A stretch of DNA of 64,000 bases from Alphaproteobacteria bacterium (GTDB lineage: Bacteria > Pseudomonadota > Alphaproteobacteria > Puniceispirillales > Puniceispirillaceae), in contig JADHLI010000007.1 in NCBI GenBank assembly GCA_016780775.1, positions 46,768-110,767 on the forward strand. Reading direction: 5' to 3'. Below the pieces are notes generated by a model. The model ran no database searches, was not told the origin of the DNA, and saw only the letters and a list, made by a program, of their open reading frames with translations. The position numbers were made by a program, and so were the translations under genes. Positions 9,208-18,132 of this stretch are shown here, in pieces. Position 1 is the stretch's first letter; each line of letters begins with the position of its first letter.

Positions 9208-10808
9208 GACGATTTTCCGAACTTTTAGAGGCGCTGATTTTTTCGCCGCGCCGAACAGTAAAACTGGCTCATCTTTCTGGCTGGTTGCGCACAGCCCCGC
9301 ATCCAGACAGGGGGTGGGGACTTGCCGGGCTGACAGGCGATCTAAGCTTTGCGCATGTCAAAGCAGGGGTGGTGCGCGAGCTTGCGAGTGAGGTGAGCTC
9401 TCCAGAACTTTTTGCCCTTTCTTATGATTTTGTCGGCGACCTAGCAGAAACGGTAGCCCTGTTATGGCCTGCTAGCCTTGAGCAAAATAGCACGCAAGCC
9501 GCAGAAGATTTGCGCCTTTCTGCGATTATTACCAGTTTGCAAGACACGCCGCGTGCCAGTATCAAGCCGTTGCTAGCAGGATATATGGACAGGCTGAATG
9601 TGGCTGAGCGTTGGGCGTTATTAAAACTTGCCACAGGGGGGATGCGCGTGGGGGTGTCTGGGCGATTAGCACGCACAGCTCTTGCGCAGGCATTTGATAA
9701 AGATATTGCCGAAATTGAGGAAATCTGGCCCCTTATTTCTCCGCCCTATGATGATTTGTTTGATTGGTTGGAAGGGCGGGCGGCGCGCCCGCAAGCTGAT
9801 GGCCGCGCTGTCTTTCGCCCGATGATGCTTGCCCATCCTGTTGATGAGGAGAGCATGGGGGAGGGGTTTGTGCCAGCTGACTGGCAAGTAGAATGGAAAT
9901 GGGATGGCGCGCGCATCCAGCTGGTTAGTGCTGAGGATGGTGTGCGGCTATTTTCGCGCACTGGTGATGATATCTCTGCGAGCTTTCCTGAACTGATTAC
10001 CGAAATGTCATGGAAAGGGGTGTTAGACGGGGAAGTGCTGGCAGGCACGCCCGAAGATGTTGGCAGCTTCAATGACTTGCAGCAACGCTTAAACCGCAAG
10101 CGTGTGACCAGCCACATGCAACAGGATTTCCCCGTTTTTATTCGTGCCTATGACATATTATTTGCTGGTGATAACGATTTGCGCAATTTGCCGTTGTCGC
10201 AGCGGCGGCTAAAGCTCGAAGCAGAAATGACAGAAATAGATGCCCCAAAGCTAGATTTATCTGAACACTTGCCGGCAGCTGATTTTGAAAGTTTGCAGGC
10301 GATGAAAGAGCAGGCAGATCCAAGAATTGAAGGCATCATGCTGAAAAAGGCGGATAGCCTATATATTGCTGGCCGCCCAAAAGGATGTTGGTTTAAGCTG
10401 AAACGTGATCCAAAACATGCTGATCTGGTTGTCCTATATGCCCAGCGCGGTCATGGAAAACGCTCGTCATTTTATTCTGATTATACATTTGGGGCATGGC
10501 GCGAAGGTGAAAATGGGGCAGAGTTAGTACCTGTTTGCAAAGCCTATTCAGGTTTTTCAGATGCCGAATTACGCCAGCTTGATAAATTTGTTCGAAGCCA
10601 TACCATTAACAAGTTTGGCCCAGTACGCGAGGTGGAACATAAGCTGGTTGTCGAAATTGCCTTTGACCAGTTGCATAAATCGAAACGGCATAAATCAGGG
10701 ATTGCTATGCGGTTTCCGCGTTTTCATGCTATTCGCTGGGATAAACCTGCCGAGGAGGCAGATAATGTGGCCTATTTGCGAAGCTTTATTCCAGATGAAG
10801 ATACCTAG
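9204..10808 (+). CDS. ATP-dependent DNA ligase (LigC-type, helicase/exonuclease-associated)
   Basis: 534 aa; adenylation motif EWKWDGARIQ, LDGEVL, EGIMLKKADSLYIAGRPKGCWFKLKRD; overlaps the exonuclease stop by 4 bp. Confidence 0.92.
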   Translation: MRRFSELLEALIFSPRRTVKLAHLSGWLRTAPHPDRGWGLAGLTGDLSFAHVKAGVVRELASEVSSPELFALSYDFVGDLAETVALLWPASLEQNSTQAAEDLRLSAIITSLQDTPRASIKPLLAGYMDRLNVAERWALLKLATGGMRVGVSGRLARTALAQAFDKDIAEIEEIWPLISPPYDDLFDWLEGRAARPQADGRAVFRPMMLAHPVDEESMGEGFVPADWQVEWKWDGARIQLVSAEDGVRLFSRTGDDISASFPELITEMSWKGVLDGEVLAGTPEDVGSFNDLQQRLNRKRVTSHMQQDFPVFIRAYDILFAGDNDLRNLPLSQRRLKLEAEMTEIDAPKLDLSEHLPAADFESLQAMKEQADPRIEGIMLKKADSLYIAGRPKGCWFKLKRDPKHADLVVLYAQRGHGKRSSFYSDYTFGAWREGENGAELVPVCKAYSGFSDAELRQLDKFVRSHTINKFGPVREVEHKLVVEIAFDQLHKSKRHKSGIAMRFPRFHAIRWDKPAEEADNVAYLRSFIPDEDT

Positions 10809-10969
10809 TCAGCTTTTTGCCTGCGGCATCGCTCAGAGCAATATTTTACCTGATCCCAATCGCGAGCCCATTTTTTACGCCAGGCAAAAGGTTTATGGCA
10901 GCTAACGCAGATTTTCTCGCCTAAATCGCCTTTACGTACCATTCTTTGATTATCTTTTTTATGCGCCAT
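10805..10969 (-). CDS. DUF2256 domain-containing zinc-ribbon-like protein
   Basis: 54 aa, absent from ORF track: MAHKKDNQRMVRKGDLGEKICVSCHKPFAWRKKWARDWDQVKYCSERCRRQKAD*; CxxC...CxxxC; 4-bp convergent overlap with ligase end. Confidence 0.85.
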   Translation of the reverse strand: MAHKKDNQRMVRKGDLGEKICVSCHKPFAWRKKWARDWDQVKYCSERCRRQKAD

Positions 10970-11020
10970 CTGTTTTTATCTCTGCACAAGCGAAGGGGAT
11001 AGCCATAGGATTGCGTGCAT

Positions 11021-11200
11021 TTATGAGGGTTCTGTCTCACCCTCATATCGCAGGGTACAACTCCCTGTTAGGGTTTGGACCAGTAACGATTCTTTACATT
11101 TTGTCCAGCTAGGATCTGCCATATCTGACATCTCATTACGCCAGATGAGGGCTATCATCATTGCGGTCAGTAGTATCACTAAAATCCAGCGGGTGTTCAT
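11021..11200 (-). CDS. Small single-pass membrane protein (59 aa), unknown function
   Basis: Read by eye: MNTRWILVILLTAMMIALIWRNEMSDMADPSWTKCKESLLVQTLTGSCTLRYEGETEPS*; SD-like GGATAGAG upstream; clear hydrophobic N-terminal helix. Confidence 0.55.
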   Translation of the reverse strand: MNTRWILVILLTAMMIALIWRNEMSDMADPSWTKCKESLLVQTLTGSCTLRYEGETEPS

Positions 11201-11212
11201 GTTGCTCTATCC

Positions 11213-11272
11213 TTGTTTGCTCTACCCTTATTTGCGCTACAATTGTTTACGCTATCTTTGTTTACCCTACCT
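11213..11272. repeat. 15-bp imperfect tandem repeat, 4 units plus degenerate flanking units
   Basis: TTGTTTGCTCTACCC / TTATTTGCGCTACAA / TTGTTTACGCTATCT / TTGTTTACCCTACCT; flanking CATGTTGCTCTATCC matches the unit partly. Confidence 0.8.
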
Positions 11273-11286
11273 TTATTTCATAGGCA

Positions 11287-11751
11287 TTATTCAGTATCCC
11301 AATCCACGATATGGTCAGGCATATCTGCATCGTCAACACTGCCTTCGGGAAAAATCCGTCCAGCGACTGAATGGCCTGCGCGTGCAACGCTATCTGGCGT
11401 TCCTGAAATAAGCGGATGCCAGTCTGCTAGGCCGCGCCCCTCATGCAGACGCCGATATGCACAGCTTTTTGGCATCCAGCTAATTTGACCAAGTGTTTCT
11501 GGTGTTAATACCACACAATCTGGCACATAGGTTTTGCGTTTCTCATAATTTTGGCATTGTGCTGAGGCGCAATCTAGTAATTTACAGCCTATATCGGTGC
11601 TATAGACCTCTTTTGTATCTATATCTTCTAGCTTTAGAACGCAGCATTTTCCGCAACCATCACATAGAGATTCCCATTCAGCTTGGCTCATCTCATCTAA
11701 AGATTTGGTCTCATAAAAAGGGGCGGCTGAATTTGATTTAGGCGCACTCAT
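11287..11751 (-). CDS. YcgN family cysteine cluster protein (UPF0260)
   Basis: 154 aa; LCDGCGKCCVLKLED, TDIGCKLLDCASAQCQNYEKR, WMPKSCAYRRLHEGRGLADWHPLISG. Confidence 0.92.
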   Translation of the reverse strand: MSAPKSNSAAPFYETKSLDEMSQAEWESLCDGCGKCCVLKLEDIDTKEVYSTDIGCKLLDCASAQCQNYEKRKTYVPDCVVLTPETLGQISWMPKSCAYRRLHEGRGLADWHPLISGTPDSVARAGHSVAGRIFPEGSVDDADMPDHIVDWDTE

Positions 11752-13013
11752 AACAGCTTTAAAACTCTTTTTTCTTCATTAGCGATATAGTCTCTGGTCT
11801 GCGGCACATCTTCATGACGTCTAGCCAGCTGAATCTGGAATACCATGCCATGCGCATATCTGAAATAATTTTCACTACAAATAAGATAAAATCGCCACAT
11901 ACGGATAAAGGCTTCATCATAATGTTCTGGAAGCTGGTTCTTTTGCGCTTCAAAGCGCGCGCGCCAATGGTGCAGGGTTTCAGCGTAATGCAACCGCATT
12001 ATTTCAATATCAGTTACTTTTAGTGTCGTTTTTTCAATGGCCTGCATCATCTGCCGCAAGGTAGGCAGATAGCCACCGGGGAAAATATATCTAATAAGCC
12101 AGGGGCTGGTTGCACAAGGTCGGCCATTGCGGCCAATAGAATGGATAACTGCCACCCCATTATCGGCTAGATGCCGGTCGATAGAAGCCATAAATCTATT
12201 TAGATTCTGCTTGCCTACATGTTCGAGCATGCCAACTGAAATAATACGATCAAAGCGGCGATTTCCCAGTTTGCAGTAGTCACACAATTCCACTGATAGC
12301 TGTTTGTTAAGGCTCTTCTCCTCAATTAATTTTTTAAAATAAGCATATTGATTAGCGGATAAGGTAATACCCGTGATATTTAGAGTATCTGCGCATTTGG
12401 AGAGTGCGGTGGCAAGCCCGCCCCAACCGCAGCCAATATCCAAAACTTTCATGTTTTCTTGCAGATGAAGCTTGGCAGCCAATCTGGCCATTTTCTGTTT
12501 TTGCGCAATGTCTAGCGTATCGTCATTTGACTGAAAATAGGCGCATGAATATTGCCGGTTTTCATCTAAAAATAGATCAAATAGCTGGTCAGTTAAATCA
12601 TAATGATGGGCAACATTCTTGCGTGAGCGCCCGACCGGATTTAAAGATGCAAACCAGCCAATAACCTCCCAGAACTGGCAATAGATACGGCCAATCAGGC
12701 TATGGCGCCAGCTTTGCGTATTCTGGAATAAGAAGGCAACAAAATCTTCAAATGAGCCTTCTGTAATGGTCAACTCGCCGCGCATATAATATTCACCAAA
12801 CAGAGGGTCTGGACGCAATATGAGCGCCCATAAAGCAGCAGGGTGCTGCAGGCTAATCCCTATGCAGACCCCATTACTAGGCTGCTGCCTTTTTCTAATT
12901 TTCCAGACTCTGTTGCGCGGCGTAACCACGATATCTGGTTTGCCGGGAAGCGATATCTTTAGCTGTCCAGATGACAGCATATGCCGAAGAATGAGAATGG
13001 CTAGTCTGACCAT
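11748..13013 (-). CDS. cfa: Cyclopropane-fatty-acyl-phospholipid synthase (canonical active-site residues)
   Basis: 421 aa; RQYSCAYF, VLDIGCGWGGLA, GMLEHVG, IHSIG, YIFPGGYLPT. Confidence 0.9.
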   Translation of the reverse strand: MVRLAILILRHMLSSGQLKISLPGKPDIVVTPRNRVWKIRKRQQPSNGVCIGISLQHPAALWALILRPDPLFGEYYMRGELTITEGSFEDFVAFLFQNTQSWRHSLIGRIYCQFWEVIGWFASLNPVGRSRKNVAHHYDLTDQLFDLFLDENRQYSCAYFQSNDDTLDIAQKQKMARLAAKLHLQENMKVLDIGCGWGGLATALSKCADTLNITGITLSANQYAYFKKLIEEKSLNKQLSVELCDYCKLGNRRFDRIISVGMLEHVGKQNLNRFMASIDRHLADNGVAVIHSIGRNGRPCATSPWLIRYIFPGGYLPTLRQMMQAIEKTTLKVTDIEIMRLHYAETLHHWRARFEAQKNQLPEHYDEAFIRMWRFYLICSENYFRYAHGMVFQIQLARRHEDVPQTRDYIANEEKRVLKLL

Positions 13014-13221
13014 ATCGCTATCTCAGTAAAATCCATCAGCCTTACAATAATAAAAGGTTTTTCCCCTTCCAATGGGGTACTTCCTTTTGTTTTTCCAAGA
13101 GATGGGTAAACATGCCATCCCTATGCTTAAGTATAGCGGCATTAATACTTTCAGCCGCATGCGAATTAAACCCAATTTCAGATGCAGACAAATTCCGGCA
13201 ATACTGCTAGAGATAAGCGTC

Positions 13222-15030
13222 ATGGAACAACAGCCTCTGCCGCAATTACCGCCTGCTTCTGTCTCTTTTGATGACGGAATTTTGCGCGCTATTGATGTGG
13301 GGGATGTATATTTCTCCGCGGAAGATGGGCTAGCTGAAAGCCGTTATGTATTTGTTGATGGCAGCGGGGCTTTAAATGCGCTAGCAGATGCCTCTCACCT
13401 CACCATTGCAGAAACTGGATTTGGAACAGGGCTGAACCTGTTGGCTCTGTGCGAGGCGATCGCTGCGTCTAATAGCAGATGTCAAATAGATTATATCAGC
13501 TTTGAAGGGGCGCCGCTGGATGCAAAAGATGCACGTTATGCGCATGATGCCTTTCCTGAATTAGCCAGCCTCTCAGATGATTTGATAGCAAACTGGCCGC
13601 GCCGCTGGCACGGGGTGCATCGTTTTTCCATGCTAGGGGGGCAGGTGCGGGTGCAGCTTCATTATGGGCAGGCACAAGACACTTTGCCCCGCTTATCTTT
13701 TGCGGCTGATTTCTGGTTTTTGGACGGATTTGCCCCAGCAAAAAATCCTGAACTTTGGTCACAACCTGTTTGCCATGAGATAGCTCGGCTGTCCAAAAAA
13801 GGAACAAGGTTGGCAAGTTTTACCGTTGCACGGCAGGCCCGCACCCATCTAAGCGAAGCAGGCTTTCACCTTGAAAAGGCCCCAGGCTTTGGGCGCAAGC
13901 GCGATATGCTAAAAGGTGTTTATGATAAGGGATTTATCCGCACGCAAACTCGTCCAGCTGAACAGGTAGCCATAATTGGCGGCGGAATAGCTGGTGCGGC
14001 GATGGCACATGCGCTGACACAGCTAAATATTCCCCATTTCATCCTTGAGCAGGCAGAAAAGATAGCTACTGCCGCTTCTGGTAATCCGGCAGGATTATTA
14101 GTGCCGTTTTTAAGTGTTGGGGATATGCCGGCCGCGCGGCTATCTATTTCTGCGCTCGCGGACGCACGAAAATTTGCTGAATTGCATCAGCTTATTATCT
14201 CTTCAGGTGTTGTGAGCCTAGATTTTTCAGAACGAAAAGCTTCCCGGCAATCTAAATTAGCCGCACAAGGCTTTCCAGAGGATCTAGCTACCTTTCTTGC
14301 GCCTAAGGATGTTGCCCATAAGATTGGGATCGATATTGGCATGGGCGGGTTATATCATTCTGCTGGCGGGGTGGTCTCGCCGCCTGACTATTGCGCGGCG
14401 CTGATGGCTGATAGCCCTGTTTATACCAATGCTGCGGTGGCTGGGGTAAGCGGTGAAGAGGGGGACTGGCAAATTAGGTGCCATAACGACCAACATTTCA
14501 ACGCAAGCCACATCATTTATTGCGGCGGTGCGGCAACCCCGCAGCTTATAGGTAGCGGCTTTCTGCCAAAAAAGCAGTTTCAAATAACCTCTGGCCAGCT
14601 AAGCTATATGCCGCAGAATACAGCCCTATCCCCGCTTAAAATGGCCATAAATTATTCTGGCTATTTGCTGCCATGCGGGGCAGGGGTGCAAATCGCTGGG
14701 GCAGGCTTTGATCCCGATGAGCGAAGAGAGGTTACCAAAGAAGGTCATCACCAAAATCTCGCGCTGATGCCTGAGGCATTAAAAAGCCTTGCTGCGTCTC
14801 CTGATAGCTATTCAGGGCGGCGTGCGTTGCGCCTTGCTGTAGCGGATAGGCTGCCTGTTGCTGGCGAGATAACAGATACCAGATATATGCTCACTGCTCT
14901 TGGCGCGCGCGGTCTAACCCTTGCTGGGTTGTTGGCACATAGCCTTGCTTGCCGGATAGGTGGCAGGCCTGATTTTTTAGAACAACCGCTGGTAGCCGCA
15001 TTATTGCCAGAACGGCTTAGAGACCTATAG
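13222..15030 (+). CDS. mnmC: Bifunctional tRNA (5-methylaminomethyl-2-thiouridine) methyltransferase/FAD oxidoreductase MnmC
   Basis: N-terminal FGTGLNLLAL methyltransferase and DGFAPAKNPELW; C-terminal FAD domain VAIIGGGIAGAAMAHAL. Start reassigned from 13072 to MEQQPLPQLPPASVSFDDG. Confidence 0.93.
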   Translation: MEQQPLPQLPPASVSFDDGILRAIDVGDVYFSAEDGLAESRYVFVDGSGALNALADASHLTIAETGFGTGLNLLALCEAIAASNSRCQIDYISFEGAPLDAKDARYAHDAFPELASLSDDLIANWPRRWHGVHRFSMLGGQVRVQLHYGQAQDTLPRLSFAADFWFLDGFAPAKNPELWSQPVCHEIARLSKKGTRLASFTVARQARTHLSEAGFHLEKAPGFGRKRDMLKGVYDKGFIRTQTRPAEQVAIIGGGIAGAAMAHALTQLNIPHFILEQAEKIATAASGNPAGLLVPFLSVGDMPAARLSISALADARKFAELHQLIISSGVVSLDFSERKASRQSKLAAQGFPEDLATFLAPKDVAHKIGIDIGMGGLYHSAGGVVSPPDYCAALMADSPVYTNAAVAGVSGEEGDWQIRCHNDQHFNASHIIYCGGAATPQLIGSGFLPKKQFQITSGQLSYMPQNTALSPLKMAINYSGYLLPCGAGVQIAGAGFDPDERREVTKEGHHQNLALMPEALKSLAASPDSYSGRRALRLAVADRLPVAGEITDTRYMLTALGARGLTLAGLLAHSLACRIGGRPDFLEQPLVAALLPERLRDL

Positions 15031-15048
15031 GCCTATATAACAGGGCAG

Positions 15049-15765
15049 TTAAATAAGATCAGCAGCACGGTAGCGCTCACCTTGGCTGGTACATTCGCCA
15101 CTTAGCATCCAAACAAAGGCAGGGGCTATATCCTCGGGCGTTGGCAAGGTATCTGGATTTTCGCCAGGAAAAGCTGCGGCGCGCATCGCCGTTTTCGTAC
15201 CACCCGGATTTAGCATATTAATACGCAGATTAGTTTGCTCGCTTTCAGCTGCCCACACTCTGCCCATCGCTTCCAGCCCAGCTTTAGATACAGCATAACC
15301 GCCCCAGAAGGCATGCGCACCATGGGCGACTGTGCTGGATACCAGAACCGCTCTTCCTGCGTGTGATCGGCGTAAAAGCGGATCAAGGGCGGCAATTTGA
15401 TGCCAGACAGAAACCAGATTAATATCAATAGTGCGTTCAAAAACTTCACTATCAATATGGGGCATTGGCGCCATTTGCCCAAGCTGGCCAGCATTTGCTA
15501 CAAATCCATCTAAGCGTCCCCAACGGTTGCCAATCGCTTGTGCTAATCGCGGCATCGCTTCATGATCGCTCTGGTCAAGTTCAACAATGGTGGCCTGCCC
15601 GCCAGCCTTGCTAATCTCATCGTCAAGTTCTTCAAGACCAGCAACGGTTCGGGCTGTAATAATAAGTTCTGCTCCTGCATCTGCGCATGCAAGCGCAGCT
15701 GCCCTTCCAATACCACGGCTAGCCCCAGTGATTAAAACAACCTTATCAGATAAAATTTGTGACAT
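15049..15765 (-). CDS. SDR family NAD(P)-dependent oxidoreductase
   Basis: 238 aa; TGASRGIGRAAAL, VANAG, GYAVSKAG catalytic motif. Confidence 0.88.
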   Translation of the reverse strand: MSQILSDKVVLITGASRGIGRAAALACADAGAELIITARTVAGLEELDDEISKAGGQATIVELDQSDHEAMPRLAQAIGNRWGRLDGFVANAGQLGQMAPMPHIDSEVFERTIDINLVSVWHQIAALDPLLRRSHAGRAVLVSSTVAHGAHAFWGGYAVSKAGLEAMGRVWAAESEQTNLRINMLNPGGTKTAMRAAAFPGENPDTLPTPEDIAPAFVWMLSGECTSQGERYRAADLI

Positions 15766-15811
15766 GGCTCAGGGTTTGATCCTTGAAATTTATTGAAAAT
15801 CTTAACCTTAT

Positions 15812-17254
15812 TCAGGCTATCTTATTATAGCTGGTCTCAATAACCGGATACTCACCAGTAAAGCAAGCATCACAAAATTGTGGCAGATCAGGGTTTCTTG
15901 CTTTCTCCCCCATCGCACGATATAGCCCGTCAATGGATATAAAGGCTAGGCTGTCAGCACCAATCTCGGCGCACATTTCCTTTATGGTCAATTTTGCCGC
16001 CATCAATTTATCTTTTTCAGGCGTATCCACACCATAAAAACATGGGTTAGTGGTGGGCGGGCTTGCTATGCGCATATGCACCGATTTTGCACCAGCTTCA
16101 CGCATCATTGTAACGATTTTGCGTGAGGTTGTGCCTCTGACAATCGAATCATCCACCAAGATAATATCCTTGCCAGCAACAATCTCAGAATTGGCGTTAT
16201 GCTTCATCATTACGCCAGAAGTTCGCCCTGCTTCGGTGGGTTGGATAAAGGTGCGCCCAACATAATGGTTGCGAATAATGCCAAGCTCAAAAGGAATACC
16301 AGATTGCTGGGCATAGCCAAGTGCTGCGGGTACGCCCGAATCAGGTACAGGTACAACCAAATCAGCTGCGATATTTGCCTCTTTAGCAAGCTCACCGCCA
16401 ATATCCTTGCGGGCCTGATAAACTGACCGACCTTCAAGGGAGGAATCTGGGCGCGCAAAATAAATATATTCAAAAATACAGAAACGCGAGGGCTTTTTGG
16501 TGCTTATTTTATGGCTTTTTATACCGTCTTTAGAGATGACCACCATTTCGGCAGGCTCAATATCACGGATAAATTTTGCGCCAATAATATCAAGGGCGCA
16601 TGTCTCAGAAGCCAGAATATAGGCATCACCCAGCTTGCCCAAGATAAGCGGACGTATTCCGTTTGGATCGCGCACGCCTATCAGTTGATCATCGACCACA
16701 CTAACCAGCGCATAAGCCCCGGACACTTGTTGCAAGGCTTCGGTTAGCCGGCCAACGGGATCATTCTGGTGTGAGCGGGCAACCAGATGGATAATTACTT
16801 CAGTATCGGTGGTGGATTGGAACAGGCTGCCAGTTTCCACAAGGCTGGTGCGCAAGCGTTCGGCATTAATCAAATTGCCATTATGGGCAATGGCAAAATT
16901 GCCAAAACCCATTTCTGTCAGGAAAGGCTGGATATTGCGTACTTCATTCAAACCAGTGGTCGAATAGCGGTTATGGCCAATGGCAACATGGCCTTTTAAA
17001 TCGTTTAAGGTTTTGGAGCCAGCGCTAAAATTCTCACCAACATGACCTATCCCTTTGAAATAGTTGAACTTTTCGCCATCAAAGCTAACCATGCCAGTGG
17101 CTTCTTGTCCGCGATGTTGCAATGCATGCAATCCAAGTGCGGTAAGCAGATGTGCTTCGCTATTGCCATAGATTCCAAAAACAGCGCATTCTTCTTGCAA
17201 GCTGTCTTGGTTATGCCCGTCACTTTCAGGCAGGTCAGCTAGTCGTTTCATCAT
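15812..17254 (-). CDS. purF: Amidophosphoribosyltransferase
   Basis: 480 aa; ECAVFGIYG N-terminal nucleophile after a short propeptide, GHNRYSTTG, ILVDDSIVRGTTSRKIV PRPP motif. Confidence 0.96.
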   Translation of the reverse strand: MMKRLADLPESDGHNQDSLQEECAVFGIYGNSEAHLLTALGLHALQHRGQEATGMVSFDGEKFNYFKGIGHVGENFSAGSKTLNDLKGHVAIGHNRYSTTGLNEVRNIQPFLTEMGFGNFAIAHNGNLINAERLRTSLVETGSLFQSTTDTEVIIHLVARSHQNDPVGRLTEALQQVSGAYALVSVVDDQLIGVRDPNGIRPLILGKLGDAYILASETCALDIIGAKFIRDIEPAEMVVISKDGIKSHKISTKKPSRFCIFEYIYFARPDSSLEGRSVYQARKDIGGELAKEANIAADLVVPVPDSGVPAALGYAQQSGIPFELGIIRNHYVGRTFIQPTEAGRTSGVMMKHNANSEIVAGKDIILVDDSIVRGTTSRKIVTMMREAGAKSVHMRIASPPTTNPCFYGVDTPEKDKLMAAKLTIKEMCAEIGADSLAFISIDGLYRAMGEKARNPDLPQFCDACFTGEYPVIETSYNKIA

Positions 17255-17380
17255 CTCATTAAACCGGTATCTGAACGCACATATTCTGGAAGGCTGAAGC
17301 GTAGCATACCCCTCTTGCGGCGTCTATTGCCTGAAGTCTTACAGGATATAAAAACACCTAGTTTTTTATAAGCTGCGTGG

Positions 17381-18031
17381 TTAATTTTTTTCATCTGCAA
17401 GCAGGTCAAGCTTATCGGCTGCATCTTCTGCACCTTCAGTAACCGCATTCCCTATCTCATTGCCTATCTCATTGCCTAGGTCTGGTGTGTCCATATCAAG
17501 GCGAATGGCGTCAAGGCTTTCTGTTATAATGGAAGGCAGCAGGGTGCTATCCTGAACAGAGCTGATAAGGCTACTTATATAAGGTCTGCTCTCGCTGTTT
17601 AAAATGCCGTCCTCTAAATCACTTTCCTCGCCAGCATAAATCACACAGCCGCTATAAAGAATCATGGAGAATAGCACACCGCGTAATATGCCGAACAATA
17701 TACCAAACCAGGTATCAAGCGCGCCTAGCCCAGCACGCTTCAGACCAGGCGATATCAGCGATGCTAGGATGAACCAGATAACAATGCTGCCAGCAAAAGG
17801 TAGCGCCCATGCTAGGATTTCAGTAAGCCCTTCCACTTTAATGAAGGCAGATAGCCATGAGCTGATAGTTGGTGCGGTGGTTACGGCGATAAAAACAGCT
17901 AAGACCCATCCTGCCAGACCTAAAAACTCGCGTGTCATCCCGCGTAACATTGAAAATACTGCTGATATGCCGATGGTAAATAGAACTATATAGTCGAAAT
18001 AGGTTAAGTTGCTAAAATCAAATGCAGGCAT
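17381..18031 (-). CDS. cvpA: CvpA family protein
   Basis: 216 aa; membrane protein FDYIVLFTIGISAVFSMLRGMTREFLGLAGWV, upstream of purF. Confidence 0.9.
   Translation of the reverse strand: MPAFDFSNLTYFDYIVLFTIGISAVFSMLRGMTREFLGLAGWVLAVFIAVTTAPTISSWLSAFIKVEGLTEILAWALPFAGSIVIWFILASLISPGLKRAGLGALDTWFGILFGILRGVLFSMILYSGCVIYAGEESDLEDGILNSESRPYISSLISSVQDSTLLPSIITESLDAIRLDMDTPDLGNEIGNEIGNAVTEGAEDAADKLDLLADEKN
17446..17481 (-). repeat. 12-bp in-frame tandem repeat within cvpA
   Basis: CATTCCCTATCT CATTGCCTATCT CATTGCCTAGGT, encoding a GNEI-type repeat (LGNEIGNEIGNAV). Confidence 0.75.
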
Positions 18032-18132
18032 TATTTAGCCCTCTCTAGCTGTTAGGCTATCGCATATTGGCAAAGATAAACGCCGTTCCAGAATAGAACA
18101 GATACAGCGAAAAATGCAGCATTTATTACCCA

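Noticed and set aside
11145-11488. Two overlapping plus-strand ORFs with pentapeptide-like repeats (FALPLFALQLFTLSLFTLPLF)
   Set aside because: The periodicity comes from the 15-bp tandem repeat and the ORFs run antisense through ycgN; no family similarity.
13072-13221. N-terminal extension of MnmC
   Set aside because: Extra residues have no homology to MnmC; ATG at 13222 fits the family start.
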